64,000 nt of DNA, from NCBI RefSeq assembly GCF_011927785.1, contig NZ_JAATJK010000001.1, forward strand, positions 2,728,001-2,792,000, given 5' to 3'. Source of the DNA: Micromonospora profundi (GTDB taxonomy: Bacteria; Actinomycetota; Actinomycetes; Mycobacteriales; Micromonosporaceae). The translations under genes and the position numbers were made by a program. Below are positions 37,607 through 46,278 of the stretch, piece by piece. Below the pieces are notes generated by a model. The model ran no database searches and had not been told where the DNA came from. It saw only the letters and a list, made by a program, of their open reading frames with translations. Each line of letters begins with the position of its first letter. Position 1 is the stretch's first letter.

Positions 37607-38646
37607 GGTCGCCTGCCGAGGAATGCGACGGCCGTGACGGCGGCCATCGTCAGTGCGGCGAGGCCTGCGCGTTTCCACATCGCCGGCAGATCCCGCGTCG
37701 TCACCACCGGATCCGGCGGCAACCCATACACCTCCGGCTCATCCAACAACAAAAAGAACGCCCCATCACCACCCACACCATCGTTCGGGTCATGCCCGTA
37801 CAACCGCGCCTCGGACACCCCCCGCTCATGCAACGTCGCCACCCGCACAGCAGCCCGCTCCCGCAACTCATCCAACGGCCCGTACTGGATCGACTCCGTC
37901 GGACACGCCTGCGCACACGCCGGCGTCATCCCCGCACCCAACCGGTCATAACACAGCGTGCACTTCCACGCCCGACCATCACCCCTACGCTGATCGATCA
38001 CCCCATACGGACACGCCGAAATGCAGTACCCACACCCATTACAGATGTCCTCCTGCACCACCACCGTCCCGAACTCGGTCCGAAACAACGAACCCGTAGG
38101 ACAGACATCCAAACAAGCCGCATGCGTGCAGTGCTTACACACATCCGACATCATCAACCAGCGGAAATCCGTACGCCCCTCCGCGCCCGTGCCCCGACCC
38201 GGCGGCTGCGCACCCGGCATCCCCAGAAACTCCGGACCGCCCGCCATCCGCGCCGCCGCGCCGGGCGATCCGGGCGGCAGGCCCGGGTTCGTGCCGGTGT
38301 CGACAGTGGTACGCGCGCCGACCGCCGCCGTGACCGGGCTGACAGTCGGCCCGTCCGGGTCGCCTTCGAACGCCGGGGTCGCCCAGCCTGCCGAGCGGGG
38401 CTGCTCGATGAACGCGACGTGTCGCCACGAGTTCGCGGTCAGCGCCCCGGTGTTGTCGTACGACATGCCCAGCAGGTCCAGGCCGCTCTCCGGGACGAGG
38501 TTCCACTCCTTGCACGCCACCTCGCACGCCTTGCACCCGATGCACACGCTCGTGTCGGTGAAGAACCCCATCCGCGGCGGCGCGTCCTCGTAGCCGGCGT
38601 CGGGCGCCGGGTCGAGCGGCCCGTACAGGGCGTTGGCGTGGGGCAT
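37603..38646 (-). CDS. fdhB: Formate dehydrogenase iron-sulfur subunit
   Basis: A 347-residue electron-transfer subunit with four 4Fe-4S sites: CIGCKACEVAC (Cys35, 38, 41, 45), CKHCTHAACLDVC, CNGCGYCISAC, and CTLCYDR...ACAQACP. A C-terminal membrane helix (AALTMAAVTAVAFLG) anchors it, as in FdnH. A loop of about 70 residues between the first two clusters is longer than usual. The stretch coded by about 37690-38240 uses many T- and G-ending codons (for example GTT, TTG, GGT), unlike the C-rich flanks, as if it had a separate history. Sits 3 bp after fdhA and overlaps the NrfD gene. Confidence 0.95.
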   Translation of the reverse strand: MPHANALYGPLDPAPDAGYEDAPPRMGFFTDTSVCIGCKACEVACKEWNLVPESGLDLLGMSYDNTGALTANSWRHVAFIEQPRSAGWATPAFEGDPDGPTVSPVTAAVGARTTVDTGTNPGLPPGSPGAAARMAGGPEFLGMPGAQPPGRGTGAEGRTDFRWLMMSDVCKHCTHAACLDVCPTGSLFRTEFGTVVVQEDICNGCGYCISACPYGVIDQRRGDGRAWKCTLCYDRLGAGMTPACAQACPTESIQYGPLDELRERAAVRVATLHERGVSEARLYGHDPNDGVGGDGAFFLLLDEPEVYGLPPDPVVTTRDLPAMWKRAGLAALTMAAVTAVAFLGRRP

Positions 38647-38649
38647 CGG

Positions 38650-41600
38650 TCAGGCCTCCTGGTCGCTGCTGCTGTCGGCGACGTCGGTCGTGACCAACGG
38701 CGGGTAGCGGTGGCTCAGGTCCCCTGACCGCCGCCGGTAGTCGAAGACGAGGTCCAACAGGGCCTGCCCGTCGGGGCGTCGTCCGGGCCGTACGTCGCAG
38801 GTGCCGACCTTGCTCTCCTGGATGAGGACGTTGGGGTCGAGGGTGATGCCGAACAGGTCGTTTGCCGAGTCGCCGGTGACCAGACCCTCGAACCCGAAGT
38901 GGTACGGCAGCCACACCTGGTGGATGATCCGCCCGTCCACGCGCAGCGGGGTGACGCGGTCGGTCACCAGGACCTTCGCCTCGATGGCCGCGCGGGTGGT
39001 GACCAGGTGTGCCCAACCCAGGTGGCTCAGCCCGCGCAGGGCCGCCAACTCGGGCGACACCTCGACGAACATCTCCGGCTGCAACTCGGCGAGGTGCGGC
39101 ACCGTACGACTCATCCCGCCGGCGGTGTGGTGTTCGGTGAGCCGGCTGACAGTGAAGACGTACGGGAAGACGTCGCTGTGCTCCTCGGGCGGGCTCGGGT
39201 TGAGCGTGTTGATCGGGTGTGTGTAGACCTTGCGGGTCGGGTTGGCCTGCTGCCGGTACAGCGGGTTGCGCACCGGCGACTCGACAGGCTCGTAGTGCGT
39301 CGGCAGCGGCCCGTCGAGGACGCCGCTGGGCGCGTACAGCCAGCCCTTGCCGTCGCCCTGAAGGACGAACGGGTCGTCGCCGGCGATGCCCGCCACGCCC
39401 GAGGTGTTCGGCGGCGGCCGGTATGACGGCGGTTTGGTCTTCTCGAAGTCCGGCACGTCGTAGCCGGTCCATTCGCCCTTGTCCGGGTCCCACCAGACGT
39501 ACTTCTTGCGTTCGCTCCACGGTCTGCCGTCGGGGTCGGCGGAGGCACGGTTGTAGAGGATCCGCCGGTTCGCCGGCCACGCCCAACCCCACTCCGGGGC
39601 GACCAAGGACTGCTCGGCACCGGGTTTGCGGCGGGCGGCCTGGTTGACGCCGTCGGCGTACACGCCCGTGTAGATCCAGCAGCCGCCGGCGGTGCTGCCG
39701 TCGTCGGTCATCTCGGTGAAGCTCGACAACGGTCGGCCGCTCGCCACCTCGTACCCGTTGATCTCGTACAGCACGGCTTCGGCGCTCGGCTCGGCGTTCG
39801 GGCCGTGCGTGGGGTAGTTCCAGTTGAGGTCGAGCAGCGCCCGGTCGCGGGGACGGGTCGACTGTGCCAGGCGTTCCCGGATGATGCGGCCGAGGTGGTA
39901 GAAGAACCACAGCTCGGAGCGGGCGTCGCCTGGCGGCTCGACGGCCTTCTCGCGCCACTGCAACAGGCGCTGCGTCTGGGTGAACGTGCCCTCCTTCTCC
40001 ACGTGCGAGGCGGCGGGCAGGAAGAACACCTCGGTACGGCACTCCTCCGGGACGATCTCGCCGGTGGCCACCTCGGGACCGTTCTGCCAGAACGCCGCAC
40101 TCTCGATCATGAACAGATCCCGGACCACAAGCCAGTCCAGATTCGCCATGCCGAGCCGCTGCGCCCGCCCGTGCGCCGAGCCGACCGCCGGGTTCTGACC
40201 CAGCAGGAAATAGCCCTTGATCTTCCCGTCGATCATGTTCAACACCTGCTGGTACGTGCCGTGATCGCCGGTCATCCGCGGCAGGTAGCCGTAGCAGTAG
40301 TCGTTCTCGGCGGTGGCCGCGTCCCCCCAGTACGCCTTGAGCAGGTTCACCCCGTAGGCGCGGGCGTTGTCCCAGAAGCCCTTCTGCCCCGGGTGGCGGA
40401 TGCTGTTCACCCACTCGTCGAAGGTCGGGTGATCGGCGTGGTGCGGCATCGGAAGGTAGCCCGGCAGCAGGTTGAACAACGTCGGAATGTCGGTGGAGCC
40501 CTGGATGCTGGCGTGACCGCGCAGCGCCATCACCCCACCACCCGGGCGACCCATGTTGCCCAGCAACAGCTGGATGATCGCGCCGGTCCGGATGTACTGC
40601 ACACCGACGCTGTGCTGCGTCCACCCGACCGAGTAGACGAGCATGCTCGTCCGCTCCCGGCCCGAGTTCGCCGTCCACGCCTGGGCGAGTTCGAGGAATC
40701 TCTCCTGCGGGATGCCGCAGACCCGCTCCACCATCTCCGGCGTGTAGCGCGCGTAGTGCCGTTTCAGGATCTGGTACACGCAGCGCGGATGCTGCAACGT
40801 CTCGTCGCGCTGGGTCTGCCCGCCCACCTGGGCGCCGTGCGACTCGTGTTCCAACCCCGCCGCGGTCTCCCGCTGCCTCTCGGTGTCATGGGTGGAGCCG
40901 TTGTCCTCGTTCCCCTCGTACTGCCAGCTGGTCTGGTCGTAGCTGGCGGTCTCCTCGTTGAAGCCGGAGAAGAGGCCGTGCAGGTCCTCGGTGTCGCGGT
41001 ACTCCTCGGTCACGATCGTCGCGGCGTTGGTGTAGGCGACGACGTACTCCCGGAAGTCCAGCTCGTTCTCCAGGATGTAGCGCACCACCCCACCCAGCAA
41101 CGCGATGTCCGTACCCGCCCGGATCGGCAGGTAGCTGTCCGCCACCGCACTGGTCCGCGTGAACCGCGGATCGACGTGGAACACCTTCGCACCACGACGC
41201 TTGGCCTCCATCACCCACTGGAAACCCACAGGATGCGCCTCGGCCATGTTCGAACCCTGAATGACGATCATGTCGGAGTTCGACAGGTCCTGCTGGAACT
41301 GGGTGGCGCCGCCACGACCGAAGCTGGCCCCCAGACCGGGGACGGTGGCGGAGTGTCAAATACGCGCCTGGTTCTCGATCTGGAGCGCCCCCATCGCGGT
41401 GAACAACTTCTTGATGAGGTAGTTCTCCTCGTTGTCCAGCGTCGCCCCGCCCAGGCTGGAGATCCCGAGCGTCCGGTTGAGTGGCCGGCCCTCGTCGTCG
41501 ACGTCCTCCCAGGTCTCGTCCCGGGCTGCCAAGATCCGATCGGCGATCATGTTCAGCGCCGTGTCGAGGTCGAGGTCCTCCCACTCGGTGCCGTACGGCC

Positions 41601-41925
41601 GCCGGTAGCGGACCTTCGTCGGCCGCAGCGGGCTCGTCACGAGACTCTTGCTCGCCGAGCCTTTCGGGCAGAGCCGACCTCGCGAGATCGGGCTGTCCGG
41701 ATCACCCTCGATCTGACTGACCCGCCCGTCCTTGACGAACACCCGCTGACCACAACCCACAGCGCAGTACGGGCACACGGACCGGGCCATCGAGTCGGCG
41801 GTCTCCGTGCGGGCGGTAAGCGACAGTGAACGGGCGGATTTGGCCGCGGCACCCCGACCGAGCGGGTCGGTGCCGGTGAGCTGGCGATAGAGCGGCCAGC
41901 GCTCGATCCAGCGGCGCACCCCCAT
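38650..41925 (-). CDS. fdhA: Formate dehydrogenase catalytic subunit, selenoprotein (TGA = Sec190)
   Basis: 1091 residues read through an in-frame TGA at 41358-41356. The N-terminal part holds the 4Fe-4S motif SVCPYCAVGCGQRVFVKDG...GRLCPKGSA and ends ENQARI; then comes the TGA; then HSATVPGLGASFGRGGATQ continues the molybdopterin domain with no change of frame. In E. coli FdnG the same position is NQARV-Sec-HG. Sec would ligate Mo/W at the active site for formate oxidation to CO2. No Tat signal is evident, suggesting a cytoplasm-facing enzyme. GGAAGG lies 7 nt before the ATG. A normal annotation would split this gene in two (41356-41925 and 38650-41271). Confidence 0.93.
41319..41358 (-). promoter_or_regulatory. 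Bacterial SECIS-like element
   Basis: Immediately 3' of the UGA in the mRNA, CCCC-GGUCU-GGGG forms a hairpin (41341-41338, 41337-41333, 41332-41329) whose loop GGUCU is the same as the apical SelB-binding loop sequence of E. coli fdhF/fdnG SECIS. The loop lies about 17-21 nt after the UGA, close to the expected spacing. Confidence 0.75.
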
Positions 41926-42019
41926 CGCAGCACCTTCCCGGCCAATCCCGCATATGCGAACAACCTGACGCTAGTCGAGTGCCGGCCGGGTCGCAGCGGG
42001 ATCACGAGAGTCATACCTC

Positions 42020-42352
42020 CTAGCTGGCGGCCTTGTCACGGACGGAGCGCGGATACCGGAAGGCCGCAAGCAGACCGGTGACGACAGCGGTCGCCAGCAG
42101 GATCGTCACCACGTAGAACAGCACCGTGTCACCCAGGGAGCGGGGCGGAAAGACGTCCTCGAGGAGCCAACCGACGCCCATCCCCAGCCCCAGGCAGGTG
42201 TGCATCGCGGCCCGCAGGCGCGGTGAGGGCTGCGGGCGGCCGAAGATCCGGGGCACCGCCGTGCCGCCACGGCTCCTGGCGAGCAGCACGGCGGCGACGG
42301 CGAGGTTTGCCCCGGCAGCGACGGCGGCCAGGACGAGGTCCACGGATTCCAT
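42020..42352 (-). CDS. Small three-helix membrane protein, unknown
   Basis: 110 residues from the ATG at 42352 (MESVDLVLAAVAAGANLAVA at the start). Three hydrophobic segments are evident: residues ~4-24, ~52-65 (LGLGMGVGWLL) and ~76-97 (LFYVVTILLATAVVTGLLA). I do not recognise the family. It lies upstream of fdhA on the same strand with a 94-bp gap; a membrane partner of the dehydrogenase or an unrelated gene are both possible. Confidence 0.7.
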   Translation of the reverse strand: MESVDLVLAAVAAGANLAVAAVLLARSRGGTAVPRIFGRPQPSPRLRAAMHTCLGLGMGVGWLLEDVFPPRSLGDTVLFYVVTILLATAVVTGLLAAFRYPRSVRDKAAS

Positions 42353-42528
42353 GCGGCAGACCGTAGCGTCTGGTGGCCAGTGACAGGGGCTGCCAAAGAT
42401 CGCTGTCTTCGCGCTGGATCGCCACCGTCGGCTGCCGGCCGTGCGGACCGACGGGCTCGTGCGAACGAACGCTCCGCGACCACGCAACTGTGAGGAAGTT
42501 GAGAACCTCGCGCCGGCACGACGAGGCG

Positions 42529-43770
42529 CTAGTCGACCGCGATGCGCAGGCCACGCACCGGTGAGGCGATGACCAGAGCGAGGCTGAGCACGACGGGCAC
42601 AGCCAGCACCAGGTATGCGACCCGGACTCCGTAGGTGTCTGCGGCCAGCCCTCCGGTCAGGGCGCCGAACGGAGTGCCGCCCCAGGCCAGCATGCGCCCG
42701 GTGGTGTTGACGCGGCCCTGCAACGCATCGGGTGTGAGCAGTTGGCGCACAGTGATTCCGTTCGCGTTCACGGTCAGACGCGCCACGGCCCAGATGGCCC
42801 ACCACGCCGCCGCCAGGGCGAACACCGATGTGCCGGCCAAGCCGATGAGGGCCGCGACGAAGATGACGAGCCCCGTGATGGACAGCGTTCCCTGGCCGGC
42901 CCACCGGCTGGCCCTGGGCAGGATGACGGCGGCCACCAGTGAGCCGACCGCGACGGCCGCGTAGAGCAGACCCAGGCGCTGGTCCTCCGGGCTCAGATCG
43001 AGCACCTCGTCGGCGTGGACGATGAGCAGACCCAGCACGCCGCCGGCGGCGACGTTGAGCCCGAAACCGGCAGCGGTCAGCGTCCGCAGGACCCGCGTCC
43101 GCCAGAGGTGGCGCAGTCCTTCGGCGATCTCGGCCCGCACCCGGCGGGCCACCGTCGGCCCCGGATCCAACCCAGTGCGGATCTGGGCGAGCAGCGCGGC
43201 GGACACCAGGTAGGTGGCGGCGTCGAAGGCCAGCACCAGGGTGGGATCGGTGATAGCGGCAAGTAGCCCGGCGGTGGCGGGCGCGGCGATTTCCAGCACG
43301 ATCTCGGTGGACCAGATGAGACTGTTCGCCCGGGTGACCCCCGGCTTGCCGACGATTCGCACGAAGGCGCCCCACGCCGCGGCGTCGAACCAGCAGAAAC
43401 CGCAACCCACGCCGAATGCCACGACGAGCAGGTACCAGGGGGCAAGCACATCGAACAACGCGGCGACCGGCACGGTGGCGAGCAGCAGTGCGCAGCACAC
43501 GTCCGCGATGATCATCATGCGCTTACGCCGCAGGCGGTCGGCGGCAGCGCCGGCGAACAACCCGAACAGCAGGTACGGCAGGGCTTCGAGGCCGACCACC
43601 GCCGCGGTCAGCATCGGGGAGGCGCTCGTGCGGTAGACCAGCAGTGGCAGGGCGACGGCACTGGCAGCGGTCCCGGCGACCGAGATCGATCGGGCGAGGT
43701 ACCAGTAGGAGAAGTCGCGGTGGAACAGCCGGCGTCCGTTGACGCCGGCTGTCTCGATGCGCTGCGCCAC
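42529..43770 (-). CDS. MFS exporter (MFS_3/EntS-like) of the YcaO locus
   Basis: A 413-residue, 12-helix MFS protein: RDFSYWYLARSISVAGTAAS and LFGLFAGAAADRLRRKRMMI (motif A) are typical of the EntS/MFS_3 group that exports siderophores and small peptidic products. It begins 8 bp after the precursor-peptide stop, in the order YcaO, precursor, MFS, so it is the likely export and self-protection component for the modified peptide (inference). Confidence 0.9.
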   Translation of the reverse strand: MAQRIETAGVNGRRLFHRDFSYWYLARSISVAGTAASAVALPLLVYRTSASPMLTAAVVGLEALPYLLFGLFAGAAADRLRRKRMMIIADVCCALLLATVPVAALFDVLAPWYLLVVAFGVGCGFCWFDAAAWGAFVRIVGKPGVTRANSLIWSTEIVLEIAAPATAGLLAAITDPTLVLAFDAATYLVSAALLAQIRTGLDPGPTVARRVRAEIAEGLRHLWRTRVLRTLTAAGFGLNVAAGGVLGLLIVHADEVLDLSPEDQRLGLLYAAVAVGSLVAAVILPRASRWAGQGTLSITGLVIFVAALIGLAGTSVFALAAAWWAIWAVARLTVNANGITVRQLLTPDALQGRVNTTGRMLAWGGTPFGALTGGLAADTYGVRVAYLVLAVPVVLSLALVIASPVRGLRIAVD

Positions 43771-43778
43771 CGCCTGCT

Positions 43779-43985
43779 TCAGGCCAGCAGTGCGAGTTGC
43801 CGATCGTCGATGCTGGTCAGTGCGAGGTGCAGGTCCGCCGCCAGATCGTCGGCGAGGCGAGTCATCGACGCACCCTCCTCGTCACCCGGGTGGAAGCAGA
43901 GAGTGCCGCCACCGGGGCTGCCGGATCGAGCCATCAGTTCACCGTTCTCGGCGCCGGGGTGGAAGAACTTCTCCTCAGTAGACAT
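43779..43985 (-). CDS. Putative RiPP precursor peptide with duplicated FHPG motif
   Basis: 68 residues (ATG 43985, GATGAGG upstream). Two imperfect repeats: residues 8-20 (FHPGAENGELMAR) and 31-43 (FHPGDEEGASMTR), sharing FHPG-x-E-x-G-x2-M-x-R, joined by a Gly/Ser/Pro linker ending in the only Cys (Cys30). Residues 44-68 (LADDLAADLHLALTSIDDRQ and onward) look like an amphipathic helix. The repeats are candidate core peptides, with the helical tail as a follower or the N-terminus as a short leader; which is which is not certain. Set between a YcaO gene and an exporter gene. I recognise no named RiPP family. Confidence 0.75.
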   Translation of the reverse strand: MSTEEKFFHPGAENGELMARSGSPGGGTLCFHPGDEEGASMTRLADDLAADLHLALTSIDDRQLALLA

Positions 43986-44015
43986 ATTTCCTCATCTCGT
44001 TCGGACCGGATGTGG

Positions 44016-45230
44016 TCAGCTGATGGTCGCCAGGTCCGGCGACGGCCACAGGTGCCACCCCCGCCCGGTCGGGACGACGGGCATCCCATGCCGCACCAGG
44101 CTGAAGCGCTCCAGCCCGGGGGCGATCGTGGTGGCTACCGCGATCGGTGAGTCGACCGGGGCGACCTCGCACACGTGGTAGCCGATGCCGTGACGGACCA
44201 GAGCCCGCCGGATGTGCTCCAGCCCCCACCCCGGGCTGCCGTCGCCGGCTACGTCCGCGCGTAGCGGCACCGCCCGCACCGGCCCGGAGAGCAACTTGTC
44301 GAGTGGCATCAGGGCACATCGTTGCAGTGCCGGCCAGGCCGCCAGACGCTGGACCGCAGGCGAGCCGGCGGCGGGTGAGGAGAGCGCAGAGACCTGGATC
44401 AGCTCGCTGAGGGCGCGCGCCGCGGCGTCGGTGGCCCAGAGCGAAGCGCCGGCCCCGAGCCGGGTCGGCTCGCCGGCGGCCGTCGGGCTGGCCGCCAGGT
44501 AAACCGGCACATCCAGGTCGGTGGTGACGTCGAGCAGGTGTACGGGTGCGCCGGCCGCCCGTACGGCCTCTGCATGCAGTGAACGCAACCCGTCCGGCAG
44601 ATCCCCGACCGGCACGAGGTCGACGTCCGCGACGCCGGCGACATACCAACGCAGCAGTGCCTGCCCGAGCCCGTCGTGTTCGATCAGCTCGCAGAGGCCG
44701 TGATAGACGGCCTCTTCCAAATCGACGCCGGCCGCGGTGCCCAGGCTGGACGAGTACCGCAGCAGACTGCGGTACGGCCGGACGTCGTCCCCCGCCACCG
44801 GCCACCGGTAGTAGCGCGGATCGGCGAGAAATGTGGGATAACGGACCTCGCCGTAGGGGGCACACGCCGCGACAGAGTCCGGAAACTCCGCCGCCCACCG
44901 CTGTACGACCAGGTCGGCATCCAGGGCAGACTGTCCGGCCACGACGTTCGCCGGCAGCAGCCTCGTGGCGTCCGCGTTCCATCGACGGTTGTCGCGGGCA
45001 GACATGAGATGGCGCTCCAGGGCCTCGAAGTACGCGCTCGCCGCGCCCTGGGGACCCGCTCCCTTTCCCACACCCACGGCGACCAGTGCTCCGTCCCGGA
45101 ACAGCGTGACGCGCATGGTCGGTGATGCGGCCGGGCCGAGGGCCACCGCCCGCGCCGTGAGGCCGAGCCGCTTGATCTCAGTCGAGGCTGTCGCGAGGGC
45201 GTACTCCGCGGGCACGGATCGGAACGGCAC
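44016..45230 (-). CDS. Stand-alone YcaO-domain protein
   Basis: 404 residues from the GTG at 45230, chosen for GGGGAGG 5 nt upstream (GTG 45254 also open). The YcaO ATP-binding hallmarks are visible: SSSLGTAAGVDLEEAVYHGL then CELIEHD (G-x-AAG-x4-EA-x3-GL-E-x2-E-x-D), and an earlier EALERH. The family uses ATP to activate amide backbones, giving azolines, thioamides or amidines in RiPPs. The C-terminus (WPSPDLATIS) lacks the PxPxP tail of azoline cyclodehydratases, and no TfuA, E1-like or dehydrogenase partner is adjacent, so the chemistry is open. Confidence 0.9.
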   Translation of the reverse strand: MPFRSVPAEYALATASTEIKRLGLTARAVALGPAASPTMRVTLFRDGALVAVGVGKGAGPQGAASAYFEALERHLMSARDNRRWNADATRLLPANVVAGQSALDADLVVQRWAAEFPDSVAACAPYGEVRYPTFLADPRYYRWPVAGDDVRPYRSLLRYSSSLGTAAGVDLEEAVYHGLCELIEHDGLGQALLRWYVAGVADVDLVPVGDLPDGLRSLHAEAVRAAGAPVHLLDVTTDLDVPVYLAASPTAAGEPTRLGAGASLWATDAAARALSELIQVSALSSPAAGSPAVQRLAAWPALQRCALMPLDKLLSGPVRAVPLRADVAGDGSPGWGLEHIRRALVRHGIGYHVCEVAPVDSPIAVATTIAPGLERFSLVRHGMPVVPTGRGWHLWPSPDLATIS

Positions 45231-45376
45231 CGCGGCCTCCCCGGGACTATTCACCGGCCCGAACTGTGTCAGCGAGTTGCCCTGATGTCAACGGTGGTAG
45301 CGAGCCCGTGGGGCAGAGCCAAATGACCACGCTGTCAGCAGGGGCACGGAGCCAGCCTCAGCCACCACATCCGCCG

Positions 45377-45585
45377 TCACCGCCGACCACCTGGCTGGGG
45401 TCGGCGGTCCCACAACACCAGGCCCGTGAGCAGCATCGCAACGCCCACAGCGACCATGCCCAGCCCCACCGCCGTGCGGGCGGCATGACCCCCTGCGGGA
45501 CCACCGGGATCCAGCCGACCGTCAGCAGCGCCACCGCCCATGCCGTCGCCTTGTTCTCCCGGTACCACTCGGCGTCCCACCTCAT
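45377..45585 (-). pseudogene. Frame-disrupted small two-helix membrane protein
   Basis: The frame from ATG 45585 encodes MRWDAEWYRENKATAWAVAL then LTVGWIPVVPQGVMPPAR, one clear membrane helix, then turns into a Trp/Cys/Arg-rich tail. The overlapping frame ending at 45377 supplies TAVGLGMVAVGVAMLLTGLV then LWDRRPQPG, a good second helix. Joining the two near 45480 gives a plausible two-helix protein, so a one-base indel (real or a sequencing error) is likely. Confidence 0.5.
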
Positions 45586-45733
45586 CGGAATCACCGTTTC
45601 GGGAGGCCTGCTCCGCTGGCCCGTGGCGCCCGCGCCGAGCAGAGCCGGCAGGACGGAGAGTGCGGCCGCTCCGGAAAGTCGAGGCCGTTGGGCAGCACGC
45701 CGGTCAACGCGCGTGTTATTTCACGACGACGAA

Positions 45734-45994
45734 ATGGATCGTCACGATTCCCAAGGCCGTCCTGGACTCTACAAGGACGGCAGTATCTTCGTCATCGACG
45801 ACTTCGTGATGTCCGGCGATTTCCTCACGACGCTGAGGGAGCGCCTTGTCGACTCCGGGTCGGCGGTCGAGCGGATCCGGACGGCGTCGGCCGCGGTGAC
45901 GCGTGTCGCGCTCAGGAACCACGAGGCTCCCGAGTACTACTGGTGGCTCGCCGACAGTGACGACTTCTATTTCCCGTGGGGCAGGGCCAAGTAG
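45734..45994 (+). CDS. Small acidic protein of unknown function
   Basis: 86 residues from the ATG at 45734 (GTG 45713 is an alternative). The composition is protein-like: DGSIFVIDDFVMSGDFLTTL, then RERLVDSGSAVERIRTASAA, ending in an aromatic-rich tail APEYYWWLADSDDFYFPWGR. I do not recognise the family. A stem-loop begins at the stop codon, which supports a real transcript end. It lies near the YcaO gene but on the opposite strand; a peptide substrate or an unrelated small gene are both possible. Confidence 0.6.
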   Translation: MDRHDSQGRPGLYKDGSIFVIDDFVMSGDFLTTLRERLVDSGSAVERIRTASAAVTRVALRNHEAPEYYWWLADSDDFYFPWGRAK

Positions 45995-46018
45995 CCGTCA
46001 GGGCACCGGGTGACGGCT
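45993..46018 (+). terminator. Stem-loop after small acidic gene
   Basis: An 8-bp stem AGCCGTCA/TGACGGCT (45993-46000 with 46011-46018) with a 10-nt loop starting within the stop codon. Confidence 0.5.
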
Positions 46019-46125
46019 CGCCGACCCACCACCGGCGGCGAATCGGCAGTTTGAGACGGACGAGCCGCACGGAAGTTCAATTCACCCGTCGTGTGGCTAC
46101 TCACGCCTTTTTCGCATACGTCTTG

Positions 46126-46155
46126 TTGAATCACGTGCGACTGCGGCGCTAGCTT
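46126..46155 (+). promoter_or_regulatory. Likely promoter of the cupin gene
   Basis: TTGAAT (46126-46131), an 18-bp spacer and TAGCTT (46150-46155). This predicts a 5' leader of about 115 nt before the cupin ATG at 46279; no known riboswitch was recognised in it. Confidence 0.45.
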
Positions 46156-46278
46156 TGTCCATGGCGCCGGAAATCGCAAACCGCGATCAACAATCCGGAA
46201 TTCGACGCCGCGGCGGACGCCCGCCGACAAGGTCCGGGAGTCCCCGTCCGAAAATAGACGTGCAAAGGTGTGTGCGGC

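Noticed and set aside
38650..41925. Two separate formate dehydrogenase fragments or a nonsense pseudogene
   Set aside because: The TGA lies exactly at the known Sec position, the frame is unchanged on both sides, and a SECIS-like hairpin follows.
41358..41925. Tat signal peptide at the fdhA N-terminus (Arg-Arg in MGVRRWIERW)
   Set aside because: No SRRxFLK motif, hydrophobic core or cleavage site follows.
46161..46278. Small ORF in the cupin leader
   Set aside because: Arg/Pro-rich translation without a stop before the cupin frame overlap and no ribosome-binding site.
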